DNA of 24,838 bases from Pollutimonas bauzanensis_A (GTDB lineage Bacteria; Pseudomonadota; Gammaproteobacteria; Burkholderiales; Burkholderiaceae_B). Below, piece by piece: positions 15,686 through 23,440 of this stretch (positions within the stretch are counted from its first letter, which is position 1; each line of letters starts with the position of its first letter). Location: positions 1-24,838 of the forward strand of contig NZ_JBEBUX010000055.1 in assembly GCF_040393045.1 (NCBI RefSeq). The letters run 5' to 3'. The position numbers were made by a program, and so were the translations under genes. The notes beneath the pieces are model-generated. The model did not search any database. It saw only the letters and a program-made list of their open reading frames with translations, and had not been told where the DNA came from.

Positions 15686-17175
15686 TGTCCAAGGACGCGG
15701 CTCTTCTCGCTACGGCCATCGATCGCTGGCAAGCCCAGCTCGAGGCCGGGGCGAGGCGTGTAGCGGCGACTGAATCATGGCACATAAGCGGGCGCGTCAC
15801 GCGCGCGACAGGGCTGGTGCTTGAGGCCACCGGCCTGCGCCTGGCGGTAGGCGCCGCCTGCAAAATCGAAATATCCGCAGGCCAAAACTATTGGGCTGAT
15901 GCTGAAGTCGTGGGTTTTCATGGCGATACGCTGTACTTGATGCCGCAAAGCGATATATCGGGCCTACCTCCTGGTGCCAAAGTCATTCCCATCGAGCGGG
16001 GCGTGCAATGCCCAGTTCCCTTGCCTTCGCATGCTCAGGAAGCCCGCGCCCTACCCCCTGTGTTGTCGCGCCGCCTGCCGGTGGGCGATTCCCTGTTGGG
16101 CCGCGTGCTGGACGGCGCGGGCAACCCGCTGGACGACCTCGGTCCCTTAACCGACGTGGGCTCGGCGCCGCTAGGCGCCCAGATCATTAATCCGCTTTCT
16201 CGCGCGCCGATAGATACCGTGCTGGACGTAGGCGTACGCGCCATCAATGGGCTGCTGACCGTGGGCCGCGGACAACGCATGGGGTTATTTGCCGGTTCGG
16301 GCGTCGGGAAAAGCGTACTACTAGGCATGATGGCCCGCTACACCAAGGCAGACGTCATTGTCGTCGGCCTGATTGGCGAGCGGGGACGTGAAGTCAAAGA
16401 ATTCATCGAACACAACCTGGGTCCGGAAGGACTCAAGCGCTCTGTGGTCGTGGCTGCCCCGGCCGATGTATCGCCGCTGCTGCGGCTTCAAGCCGCGGTA
16501 TACGCCACCAAACTGGCCGAACACTTCCGCGATGATGGCAAGCACGTCTTGCTGATCATGGACTCACTCACTCGTTATGCGATGGCGCAGCGTGAGATTG
16601 CCCTGGCCATAGGCGAACCGCCCGCCACCAAAGGCTACCCGCCTTCTGTATTCGCGAAGCTTCCCGCTCTGGTCGAGCGGGCCGGCAATGGGGCGTCGGT
16701 AGGAGGCAAGCCAGCGGGCTCGATTACCGCCTTCTATACCGTCCTGACGGAAGGCGACGACCAGCAAGATCCCATTGCCGACTCGGCTCGCGCTATTTTG
16801 GATGGCCATATCGTGCTGTCGCGCAGCTTGGCCGAATCGGGCCACTATCCGGCCATCGACATCGAAGCGTCGATCTCGCGGGTCATGTCGGCAATTGTTC
16901 CGAACGAGCAATTTACGCTGGTGCACAAATTCAAAAAAATGCTGTCCCGTTATCAACGTAACCACGACCTGATTGCAGTAGGTGCTTACACGTCAGGCAA
17001 TGACCCGCAAATCGATGAAGCCATTGAGAAGTACCCATGGCTTGAAGCCTACCTGCAGCAAGGCCTGGACGTGCGCATCGATTACGGATCGGCAACGGAA
17101 CAATTGGAAACCCTGTTTGGACAAGGCGTGGCGCGCTCGCACGACATGCCGCAACGAGGAATCAACCATGGCTAG
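15685..17175 (+). CDS. fliI: Flagellum-specific export ATPase FliI
   Basis: FliI is the F1-beta-like hexameric ATPase that prepares export substrates at the gate. The 496-residue protein has an N-terminal barrel, then GRVLDGAGNPLDDLGPL, Walker A at 203-210 (AGSGVGKS), GERGREV (231-237), Walker B ending at Asp293 (LLIMDSLTRYA), and later GEPPATKGYPPSVFAKLP and YPAIDIEASISRVM. The start at 15685 overlaps the fliH stop by one base; in-frame sequence upstream lies inside fliH and is not used. The C-terminus carries a short tail ending MPQRGINHG, overlapping fliJ by eight bases. All catalytic motifs are intact. The type III secretion homologue is excluded by the flagellar neighbours. Confidence 0.97.
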   Translation: MSKDAALLATAIDRWQAQLEAGARRVAATESWHISGRVTRATGLVLEATGLRLAVGAACKIEISAGQNYWADAEVVGFHGDTLYLMPQSDISGLPPGAKVIPIERGVQCPVPLPSHAQEARALPPVLSRRLPVGDSLLGRVLDGAGNPLDDLGPLTDVGSAPLGAQIINPLSRAPIDTVLDVGVRAINGLLTVGRGQRMGLFAGSGVGKSVLLGMMARYTKADVIVVGLIGERGREVKEFIEHNLGPEGLKRSVVVAAPADVSPLLRLQAAVYATKLAEHFRDDGKHVLLIMDSLTRYAMAQREIALAIGEPPATKGYPPSVFAKLPALVERAGNGASVGGKPAGSITAFYTVLTEGDDQQDPIADSARAILDGHIVLSRSLAESGHYPAIDIEASISRVMSAIVPNEQFTLVHKFKKMLSRYQRNHDLIAVGAYTSGNDPQIDEAIEKYPWLEAYLQQGLDVRIDYGSATEQLETLFGQGVARSHDMPQRGINHG

Positions 17176-17617
17176 CATGTCGTCACTCACTACCCTGATA
17201 GAACTGGCCAAAGATGGCGCCGACAAAGTCGGAAAGCAACTTAGCCAACTGACAAGCGAACGCAATAATGCCGAAGCCCAGCTCTCGACATTGCACGTTT
17301 ACCGTCTCGATTACGCAGATCGTTTGCAGAAAGCAACCGAAACCGGCTTATCTGCATCGAATTATCATAACTTTAGGCAGTTCATTGCCACTTTAGATGA
17401 AGCGATTTCGCAGCAAAATAGAATCGTTGCACAGATGAATGCCAAAATCGAGCAAGGGCGTCAGCAATGGTATGCGGAAAAGCGTCGCCTAAGCTCCTTC
17501 GAAGCCTTGCAAACGCGCCAGTCGCATCAACTGCTGCTGCGCAACAACCGTAACGAACAACTCGCCAGCGATGAAGTATCGGCCAATTTGTACCGTCGGG
17601 CACACTACTCTCACTAA
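17168..17617 (+). CDS. fliJ: Flagellar export chaperone FliJ
   Basis: FliJ is a coiled-coil stalk-like protein that links the FliI hexamer to FlhA and recycles chaperones. The 149-residue product is almost wholly helical and charged, with segments such as LIELAKDGADKVGKQLSQLT and FRQFIATLDEAISQQNRIVA and a C-terminal half rich in Arg, Gln and Lys. Length and composition fit the family. The ATG at 17168 has GAGGAA about eight bases upstream and overlaps the fliI end by eight bases; fliK follows 12 bases after the stop. Confidence 0.92.
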   Translation: MASMSSLTTLIELAKDGADKVGKQLSQLTSERNNAEAQLSTLHVYRLDYADRLQKATETGLSASNYHNFRQFIATLDEAISQQNRIVAQMNAKIEQGRQQWYAEKRRLSSFEALQTRQSHQLLLRNNRNEQLASDEVSANLYRRAHYSH

Positions 17618-17629
17618 TCAGGGCAAGCC

Positions 17630-18973
17630 ATGACTACCTTAACGATTCCTGCTGCCTTGCCGGTTGCTCCCGGCAATACAAGCCGTCCGCCTTCCGATGC
17701 TGCGACTGAAACCGATGCGTCCGGCCCCAGCTTTTCCTCGGTGTTAAGCAACGAACAGTCGAACAGGTCTGCTGTGAAAACCGCCGTTACTGCTAATGGC
17801 GGTAGCCATACTGGCGCAAAGAAAGACCAGTTGGACGCGGCTCCGGAAGCAGGCAAAGATGCCGCAGACGAAGCTCCGGCTCAATCGGCTGATGAGCAAG
17901 GCCTGGGCCTGCCGCACATCGCACTAACTATCGCGGCTGAAGCCGCCCTTGCCATGGCGGGAAGACAAGCAGCTCCCGCCGGGACAGCTCAGTCCAAGGC
18001 ATCACCAACCGCAGCGGGCTTGGCCCCTGGCGAGTTGCATGCAGTGCTAGTCGATAACGCCAAGGCAGACCCCGCGCAGGCGGACTCAACACGAACCAGC
18101 CCCCAAAAAGCGACTCTGGCCCTGCCGCAAACGACATTACCTGCACTTGAAGCGCGCATCACCGCCCACAATGACAAACCGGTTGAGCTTCCGGCCGGCT
18201 TTACGCCAGCAAGGGTGGCCCCCACCGCACCGCATCAAACCGAACTCGACGCCCGCAAGCCAATCAACCCTACGAATATAAAACCAGTTCTTGCCCAAGA
18301 CCGTACGCGTACTGGCGATTCCAGCTTAGGCAAAGGGTCAACGCCCGATATTACGGCCTCGCTTGCTGCCATGGCGACCAAGACGGCTGCTTTCACAATC
18401 GCGCAGCACGATCAGAGCATCCCTCAAGCCGGCGCCGTTATCACGGGCGGCGCTTCAGGCGTACAGGCACCCCTGCTTTCCGGCAATGGCGGGCCGACTC
18501 CCGGAACTGCAGTTCAATTCGCTATGCCGGGTATTGCTACACCGCTACAAAGCCAACAATGGCCTGCCGATTTTGCCCGCCAGTTCATTTCTCTTGCCAA
18601 GGGCGGCCACAACATGCCGCACACGGCAGAACTGCGCCTGGATCCACCAGAGCTTGGGCCGCTACGCATATCCATCAATATCAACGACAACGTCGCTCAT
18701 GCGATTTTCACGTCACCGCATGCCGCAGTCCGCCAGACAGTGGAAAACTCGTTGCCGCAACTACAGCAGATGTTGGCCCAGGCCGGCATCTCTCTGGGGC
18801 AAACCAGTGTCAATGACCAAGGGCAACAGGAATCGACATTTAATGAATCATTTGGCTCCGGCCGGAAGCCGGCCATGACCGCTGCCGCGAGCTCGTCAGG
18901 TGGAATCGACACCACCCCACAAACCGCGACGCGTAGCCGGACTCCCGATGCATTGGTCGATACCTTCGCCTAA
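17630..18973 (+). CDS. fliK: Flagellar hook-length control protein FliK
   Basis: FliK is secreted during hook growth and, when the hook is long enough, its C-terminal domain switches FlhB from rod/hook to filament export. The 447-residue protein has a disordered Ala/Thr/Pro-rich N-terminal ruler region (about 1-300). The classic FliK C-terminal domain at about 320-403 includes HTAELRLDPPELGPLRISIN and VRQTVENSLPQLQQMLAQAG, then ISLGQTSVNDQG. The tail is Ser/Thr-rich. This is the standard operon position between fliJ and fliL, so it is taken as the true FliK, in contrast to the FliK-like gene at 9884. Confidence 0.95.
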   Translation: MTTLTIPAALPVAPGNTSRPPSDAATETDASGPSFSSVLSNEQSNRSAVKTAVTANGGSHTGAKKDQLDAAPEAGKDAADEAPAQSADEQGLGLPHIALTIAAEAALAMAGRQAAPAGTAQSKASPTAAGLAPGELHAVLVDNAKADPAQADSTRTSPQKATLALPQTTLPALEARITAHNDKPVELPAGFTPARVAPTAPHQTELDARKPINPTNIKPVLAQDRTRTGDSSLGKGSTPDITASLAAMATKTAAFTIAQHDQSIPQAGAVITGGASGVQAPLLSGNGGPTPGTAVQFAMPGIATPLQSQQWPADFARQFISLAKGGHNMPHTAELRLDPPELGPLRISININDNVAHAIFTSPHAAVRQTVENSLPQLQQMLAQAGISLGQTSVNDQGQQESTFNESFGSGRKPAMTAAASSSGGIDTTPQTATRSRTPDALVDTFA

Positions 18974-19105
18974 TGATGCCGCCCCGACAAACCCCGGAGC
19001 TATCAAGTATTCAGTGCCTTATTCGACATGATCATCTCTGCCTCGTCGGGGCACAATACGAAGACTTGAAAAATAGTATGTATAGGCATTCCCCAGCGGC
19101 GCACA
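18974..19105. other. fliK-fliL spacer with a long-range inverted repeat
   Basis: This 132-base gap is the largest inside the fliF-fliR operon. GCCCCGAC (18981-18988) and GTCGGGGC (19045-19052) are perfect reverse complements separated by 56 bases and could close a large stem-loop in the mRNA. There is no T-run after it, so it is not an ordinary terminator. No convincing promoter is visible. Confidence 0.5.
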
Positions 19106-19639
19106 ATGGCAACTTCCAATAATCGATCCACTAGCCGACCGGCCATGGCAAAATCAGAACCTAGCAAAACTTTTAAAATGATCAAAACCTTGTTGGCGGT
19201 AGTCATCATTGTTGCCGCCAGCATAGGCGGCACCTTGTGGTACTACGAAAAATCCGGCTTTGGCCAAGCTAATGCAGAGCCGCCCGAAAACGCATCCGTT
19301 GCCACTAAAGCTGTGCCTTTAGCAATGCCTATTTTCACGCCTCTGGAACCTTTTACCGTTACGGTGCGCAACGAACAATCGCAGCGCATCTTGTATGTTG
19401 CCATTACATTGCGCATGGCAGACGAGAGTTCGCGCCGAATCATTATTGAGTACATGCCCGAGGTTCGCGACCGCGTGCTCAGAAAACTGGCCGAACAACG
19501 GCCCGACCACGTGCAAACCCCAGAAGGCCGCGAGGCACTGGTGCAAGCACTTCGCAACACGCTTCAAGAGCCCTACTTGCCACAGAACACCGGGCCCGCG
19601 ATCACAAGTGTGTTATTTACTGCGTTCGTGGTCCAATAA
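19106..19639 (+). CDS. fliL: Flagellar basal body-associated protein FliL
   Basis: FliL is a single-span inner-membrane protein around the motor that stabilises stators and supports torque. The 177-residue product has a basic cytoplasmic N-terminus, one membrane helix at about 26-47 (IKTLLAVVIIVAASIGGTLW), and a periplasmic domain with FTPLEPFTVTVRNEQSQRIL and YVAITLRMADESSRRIIIEY. The end (QNTGPAITSVLFTAFVVQ) is typical of the family. The start is less sure: neither the ATG at 19106 nor the one at 19145 has a good ribosome-binding site. Its stop codon abuts the fliM ATG directly. Confidence 0.93.
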   Translation: MATSNNRSTSRPAMAKSEPSKTFKMIKTLLAVVIIVAASIGGTLWYYEKSGFGQANAEPPENASVATKAVPLAMPIFTPLEPFTVTVRNEQSQRILYVAITLRMADESSRRIIIEYMPEVRDRVLRKLAEQRPDHVQTPEGREALVQALRNTLQEPYLPQNTGPAITSVLFTAFVVQ

Positions 19640-20650
19640 ATGTCATACCAAAGCCTTCTCTCTCAAGACGAAGTCGATGCGCTGCTAGCTGGCGTAACCG
19701 GCGAAAGCAACGAAAAGGCACTCCAGGCGCCAGAGCCGAGCGGCGTTCGGCCTTACGACTTAAGCTCGCCAGACCGTGTGGTGCGCCACCGCATGCAAAC
19801 GCTGGAGCTCATCAATGAACGCTTCGCTCGTCGCCTGCGTTCAGTCTTACTCACCTTTATGCGGCGCAACGCCGACATTACCGTCGGCACGATACGCATA
19901 CAAAAATACTCTGAATTCGAGCGCAATCTTCCTGTACCGAGCAACTTGAACATGGTCACCATGAGGCCGTTGCGAGGCGCCGCGCTATTCACGTTCGACC
20001 CTAACCTTGTGTTCCTGGTTATCGACAGCATGTTCGGCGGGCATGGCCGTTATAGCACCCGTGTTGAAGGGCGCGATTTCACAACCACAGAACAGCGGAT
20101 TATCCGGCGGCTCCTGAACCTGACCCTCGAAAGCTACGGTAGCGCCTGGGAACAGGTGTATCCGATCGAGTTCGAATATGTACGTTCGGAAATGCACACG
20201 AAGTTCGCCAGCATCAGCAGCGGCAACGAGATCGTCGTGGTGACCTCATTCAACATCGAACTGGGGTCTTCTGGCGGAAATTTAAATATTTGCCTGCCCT
20301 ACTCCATGATCGAGCCGGTGCGCGACCTGCTTACTCGCCCTCTACAAGAGGCCAGTGCTGGCGCCATCGACCAACGCTGGACGCAACAGTTATCACGCCA
20401 GGTACGTAGCGCCGACGTTGTGCTGGCCGCCGATTTTGCCCATATCCAGACTAGCATTGCCGAGCTCATGCGGCTGCAGGTCAACGATATATTACCCATT
20501 GATATGCCCGCAGCCGTCACCGCCCATGTCGGCGGCGTACCCGTACTGGAATGCAACTACGGCACGTTCGACGGCCGTTATGCACTACGTGTAAACAAGA
20601 TACTGGCGAACTCCGAAACCGAACTCACTCAAGCAAACAAACATGACTGA
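19640..20650 (+). CDS. fliM: Flagellar motor switch protein FliM
   Basis: FliM is the C-ring component that binds phosphorylated CheY and sets rotation direction. The 336-residue protein starts with the CheY-binding peptide (LSQDEVDALL, residues 7-16). A CheC-like middle domain follows, with DRVVRHRMQTLELINERFAR, FVFLVIDSMFGGHGRYSTRV-like features (seen as LVFLVIDSMFGGHGRY) and FTTTEQRIIRRLLNLTLESY. The C-terminal SpoA domain includes LMRLQVNDILPIDMP and GTFDGRYALRVNKIL. It begins immediately after fliL and overlaps fliN by eight bases. Confidence 0.97.
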   Translation: MSYQSLLSQDEVDALLAGVTGESNEKALQAPEPSGVRPYDLSSPDRVVRHRMQTLELINERFARRLRSVLLTFMRRNADITVGTIRIQKYSEFERNLPVPSNLNMVTMRPLRGAALFTFDPNLVFLVIDSMFGGHGRYSTRVEGRDFTTTEQRIIRRLLNLTLESYGSAWEQVYPIEFEYVRSEMHTKFASISSGNEIVVVTSFNIELGSSGGNLNICLPYSMIEPVRDLLTRPLQEASAGAIDQRWTQQLSRQVRSADVVLAADFAHIQTSIAELMRLQVNDILPIDMPAAVTAHVGGVPVLECNYGTFDGRYALRVNKILANSETELTQANKHD

Positions 20651-21188
20651 CCCCAAACAAGATATCGCCAAAGATAACGAAGCTGCCGACAGCTCCGAAC
20701 TGGACTGGGCTGCCGCGCTATCCGAGCAAGCAGCCCACACGGCGAGCTCATCCACCCAGGCTGACGGCCTGGCCCAGGAAGTCGACGATTGGGCAAGCGC
20801 GCTCGCCGAACAGACTGCGGCACCTGTGACAACGTCTTCGGTCAAGCCGGCTTCACCCGCTACAGCGAGTGCCGCAGCGCATGTTTTCACGCCCCTGGCG
20901 GCCGCCGGTATCGAAGGCAATAGCGATATCGACATGATCATGGACATCCCGGTGCAATTGACCGTGGAACTCGGCCGCACCCGACTCACGATCAAGAATA
21001 TTCTGCAGCTTGGCCAAGGATCGGTCGTAGAACTGGACGGCCTGGCCGGCGAACCGATGGATATTTTCATTAACGGTTACCTAATCGCACAGGGCGAAGT
21101 CGTCGTGGTCGACGAAAAATACGGCATCCGCGTCACCGATATCGTGACTCCTTCAGACCGTATCAGCCGGCTTAACAGCCGCCGCTGA
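20643..21188 (+). CDS. fliN: Flagellar motor switch protein FliN with duplicated N-terminal motif
   Basis: FliN forms the bottom of the C ring and docks FliH for export. The C-terminal SpoA domain (about residues 100-178) is standard: MDIPVQLTVELGRTRLTIKN, ILQLGQGSVVELDGLAGEPM, DIFINGYLIAQGEVVVVDEK and YGIRVTDIV. At 181 residues it is longer than the roughly 137 of E. coli FliN. The extra length is N-terminal and contains two copies of the FliN W-A-x-A-L-x-E-Q motif: DWAAALSEQ (21-29) and DWASALAEQ (49-57), 28 residues apart, where E. coli has one. An Ala/Ser/Thr-rich linker then leads to the SpoA domain. The start overlaps the fliM end. Confidence 0.96.
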   Translation: MTDPKQDIAKDNEAADSSELDWAAALSEQAAHTASSSTQADGLAQEVDDWASALAEQTAAPVTTSSVKPASPATASAAAHVFTPLAAAGIEGNSDIDMIMDIPVQLTVELGRTRLTIKNILQLGQGSVVELDGLAGEPMDIFINGYLIAQGEVVVVDEKYGIRVTDIVTPSDRISRLNSRR

Positions 21189-21195
21189 ATACATC

Positions 21196-21525
21196 ATGAA
21201 TGAAACCGACGTACTACGCCTTATTGTCAGCCTGATTTTCATCGTCATGCTGATACTGGCCGGTGCGTGGCTGACCCGCAGGTCCGGCTGGCTGCGCACG
21301 GGCGATGCTCAGGCCATAAAAATCCTTGGCTCTCAAAGCCTTGGCGCAAAATCCTTTGTTGCGCTGGTTCAAGTCGAAGATGCTCGCCTGGTACTAGGTA
21401 TAACCAGCACACAGATTTCCTTGTTGCACACCTTGCCGCCGGCGGATCCCGCTGCCGCCACGCAAACCAGCATTCCGGCCAGCGGCTTTGCCGCTACGCT
21501 GGGTAAAATCATGAAGGCTCGCTAA
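21196..21525 (+). CDS. fliO: Flagellar export protein FliO
   Basis: FliO is a small membrane protein that helps assemble and stabilise the FliP ring of the export gate. The 109-residue product has one N-terminal membrane helix (about 8-26, LRLIVSLIFIVMLILAGAWL). A cytoplasmic domain follows with AIKILGSQSLGAKSFVALVQ, VEDARLVLGITSTQISLLHT, the usual FliO pattern. It follows fliN by seven bases, and its stop is directly followed by a GTG that can start fliP. Confidence 0.9.
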   Translation: MNETDVLRLIVSLIFIVMLILAGAWLTRRSGWLRTGDAQAIKILGSQSLGAKSFVALVQVEDARLVLGITSTQISLLHTLPPADPAAATQTSIPASGFAATLGKIMKAR

Positions 21526-22341
21526 GTGCGCCTGCCCTTTTTTGCAACAATGACTCGCTTCTTTTCCTGCATTTTTCGCTTTTTGAATGCGCCCTCCATG
21601 CAGGTGTGGGTGCTGCTGGCGCTTGCCCTGATCGCCTTTTTCCTGCCATCCATCAGTTTCTCGCAGACGCTTCCCGCCATTACATCCACCACGGATGCGA
21701 ACGGTAGCCAGACTTGGTCATTAAGCATACAGACGCTTGCCATGCTGACCATGATGTCGTTCTTGCCGGCGATGCTGTTGATGATGACCGGTTTTACACG
21801 AATCATCATTGTCCTGGGCCTGTTGCGCAACGCGATGGGCACGGGTGCATCGCCGCCCAACTCGGTGCTGATCGGCCTGACGATGTTCCTGACCTTTTTT
21901 GCGATGGCCCCCGTTTTCGATCAGATCTACGAACAAGCCTACCAGCCCTTGAGCGCCGGCAGCATTTCATTCGAGCAGGCGCTAGACCGCGGTATCAAGC
22001 CCTTGCATACCTTCATGCTGCATCAGACACGCGAAGCGGACTTATCCCTGTTCGCCAATATGGCCAACGTGCCTGAGATCGAAAGCCCTGAACAAGTCCC
22101 CTTGCGCATACTTGTGCCGGCCTTTGTGACCAGCGAGCTGAAGACGGCGTTTCAGATCGGTTTCACCATCTTCATCCCATTCCTCATCATCGACCTTGTC
22201 ATCGCCAGCGTGCTGATGGCCCTGGGGATGATGATGGTGCCGCCCGTCACCATATCGCTGCCGTTCAAGCTTATGCTGTTTGTGCTGGCCGACGGTTGGC
22301 ATCTGCTACTCGGTTCGCTGGCTAGAAGCTTTTATCAGTAA
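21526..22341 (+). CDS. fliP: Flagellar export gate protein FliP
   Basis: FliP is the pentameric core of the FliPQR export channel. The conserved part is unmistakable: FTRIIIVLGLLRNAMGTGAS, HTFMLHQTREADLSLFANMA, VPAFVTSELKTAFQIGFTIF and IPFLIIDLVIASVLMALGMM, with several membrane helices. The start is ambiguous. The GTG at 21526 follows the fliO stop and has AAGG eight bases upstream, giving 271 residues. The ATG at 21598 gives 247 residues and a signal peptide (MQVWVLLALALIAF, ending SFSQ) that lines up with E. coli FliP (245 residues). The longer form would put a 24-residue basic and aromatic extension before the signal peptide. Confidence 0.95.
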   Translation: MRLPFFATMTRFFSCIFRFLNAPSMQVWVLLALALIAFFLPSISFSQTLPAITSTTDANGSQTWSLSIQTLAMLTMMSFLPAMLLMMTGFTRIIIVLGLLRNAMGTGASPPNSVLIGLTMFLTFFAMAPVFDQIYEQAYQPLSAGSISFEQALDRGIKPLHTFMLHQTREADLSLFANMANVPEIESPEQVPLRILVPAFVTSELKTAFQIGFTIFIPFLIIDLVIASVLMALGMMMVPPVTISLPFKLMLFVLADGWHLLLGSLARSFYQ

Positions 22342-22350
22342 AGGGAAAGC

Positions 22351-22620
22351 ATGAATTCCGAAACCGTCATGTCCATGACCTATCTTGCAATGAAAGTGGC
22401 ACTAAGCATGGCAGGCCCCTTATTGCTGGTCACGTTGTTTGTAGGCTTGTTCATCAGTATTTTTCAGGCCGCCACACAAATCAATGAAATGACGCTGTCA
22501 TTCATCCCCAAGCTGCTGGCTGTCGGCGTAACGCTTGTGCTGCTTGGCCCATGGCTGATCAGCACGATGGTCGACTATATGCAGAACCTGTTCTCGCAAA
22601 TACCCGGCCTGGCCTCGTAA
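22351..22620 (+). CDS. fliQ: Flagellar export gate protein FliQ
   Basis: FliQ is the small two-helix subunit packed around FliP in the export gate. The 89-residue product has the normal length and the family sequence: MALSMAGP-like start seen as VALSMAGPLLLVTLFVGLFI, then SIFQAATQINEMTLSFIPKL and a second helix LLAVGVTLVLLGPWLISTMV. AAAGGGAAAG precedes the ATG, a good ribosome-binding site. It lies nine bases after fliP. Confidence 0.96.
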   Translation: MNSETVMSMTYLAMKVALSMAGPLLLVTLFVGLFISIFQAATQINEMTLSFIPKLLAVGVTLVLLGPWLISTMVDYMQNLFSQIPGLAS

Positions 22621-22645
22621 AGCCCACGCAGCAGCCAGGAAAAAC

Positions 22646-23434
22646 ATGATTTCCGTTGACATCGAGCAGCTCTATACCTGGCTCAACGCCTTTCTCTGGC
22701 CGTTTTTCCGCATACTTTCTTTAATGATCACGGCGCCGCTACTGGGCGAGTCGGCCATTCCCTCGCAGGTCAAGATTGGCTTTGCCGCAATCGTTACCAT
22801 AGCAATCGCACCAGCCTTGGGGCCAATGCCTGAAGTACCTACAGGCTCTTTCGCAGGCATCTGGATAGCAGTGCAGCAGGTATTTATTGGGTTGGCGCTG
22901 GGCCTGGTCATGCGTATTGTCTTTGCGGCCGTGCAAACCGCTGGCGAATTCATCGGCTTGCAAATGGGCCTGTCATTCGCCTCTTTTTTCGACCCGGCAA
23001 CAGGGGCGAACACTGCCGTATTGGCCCGCCTTATGAACGTGGTCGCAATGCTGGTTTTCCTGGCGCTTAACGGCCACCTGCTCATGCTGGGTGGATTCAT
23101 GCGCACCTTCGACCTCTTGCCCATACGCATAGGGGCGCTTAACCCCAATGGTTGGGGTGTGTTGTTCGAATGGAGTTCGCAGGTCATGGTATCAGGCATG
23201 CTGCTGGCGCTGCCATTGATTATCGTACTGCTCACGATCAACTTGGCACTGGGCATCTTGAACCGTACCGCTCAGCAATTATCAGTATTTGCAGTGGGCT
23301 TTCCGATCAGCCTGATGACCGGATTGACCTTGCTGACCATCGTTCTGCCTCAAACCACGCCCTTCTTGTCTCGCCTTTTCGATTCAAGTTACAGCGTCAT
23401 CGCCAGGCTCGCACAAGCCCTGGCAGCGCCATAA
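22646..23434 (+). CDS. fliR: Flagellar export gate protein FliR
   Basis: FliR completes the FliPQR channel and contacts FlhB. The 262-residue protein has about six hydrophobic helices and family segments such as WLNAFLWPFFRILSLMITAP, LVMRIVFAAVQTAGEFIGLQ, MGLSFASFFDPATGANTAVL and FAVGFPISLMTGLTLLTIVL. CAGGAAAA precedes the ATG by a few bases. It is the last gene of the fliF operon; flhB and flhA are not adjacent. Its stop is six bases from the end of the chemotaxis-receptor gene on the other strand, and no terminator is visible between them. Confidence 0.96.
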   Translation: MISVDIEQLYTWLNAFLWPFFRILSLMITAPLLGESAIPSQVKIGFAAIVTIAIAPALGPMPEVPTGSFAGIWIAVQQVFIGLALGLVMRIVFAAVQTAGEFIGLQMGLSFASFFDPATGANTAVLARLMNVVAMLVFLALNGHLLMLGGFMRTFDLLPIRIGALNPNGWGVLFEWSSQVMVSGMLLALPLIIVLLTINLALGILNRTAQQLSVFAVGFPISLMTGLTLLTIVLPQTTPFLSRLFDSSYSVIARLAQALAAP

Positions 23435-23440
23435 ACAGAC

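Noticed and set aside
22672..23256. 194-codon open frame antisense to fliR
   Set aside because: Complement of a membrane protein gene; composition is Met/Ser/Thr/Pro-rich without a domain.
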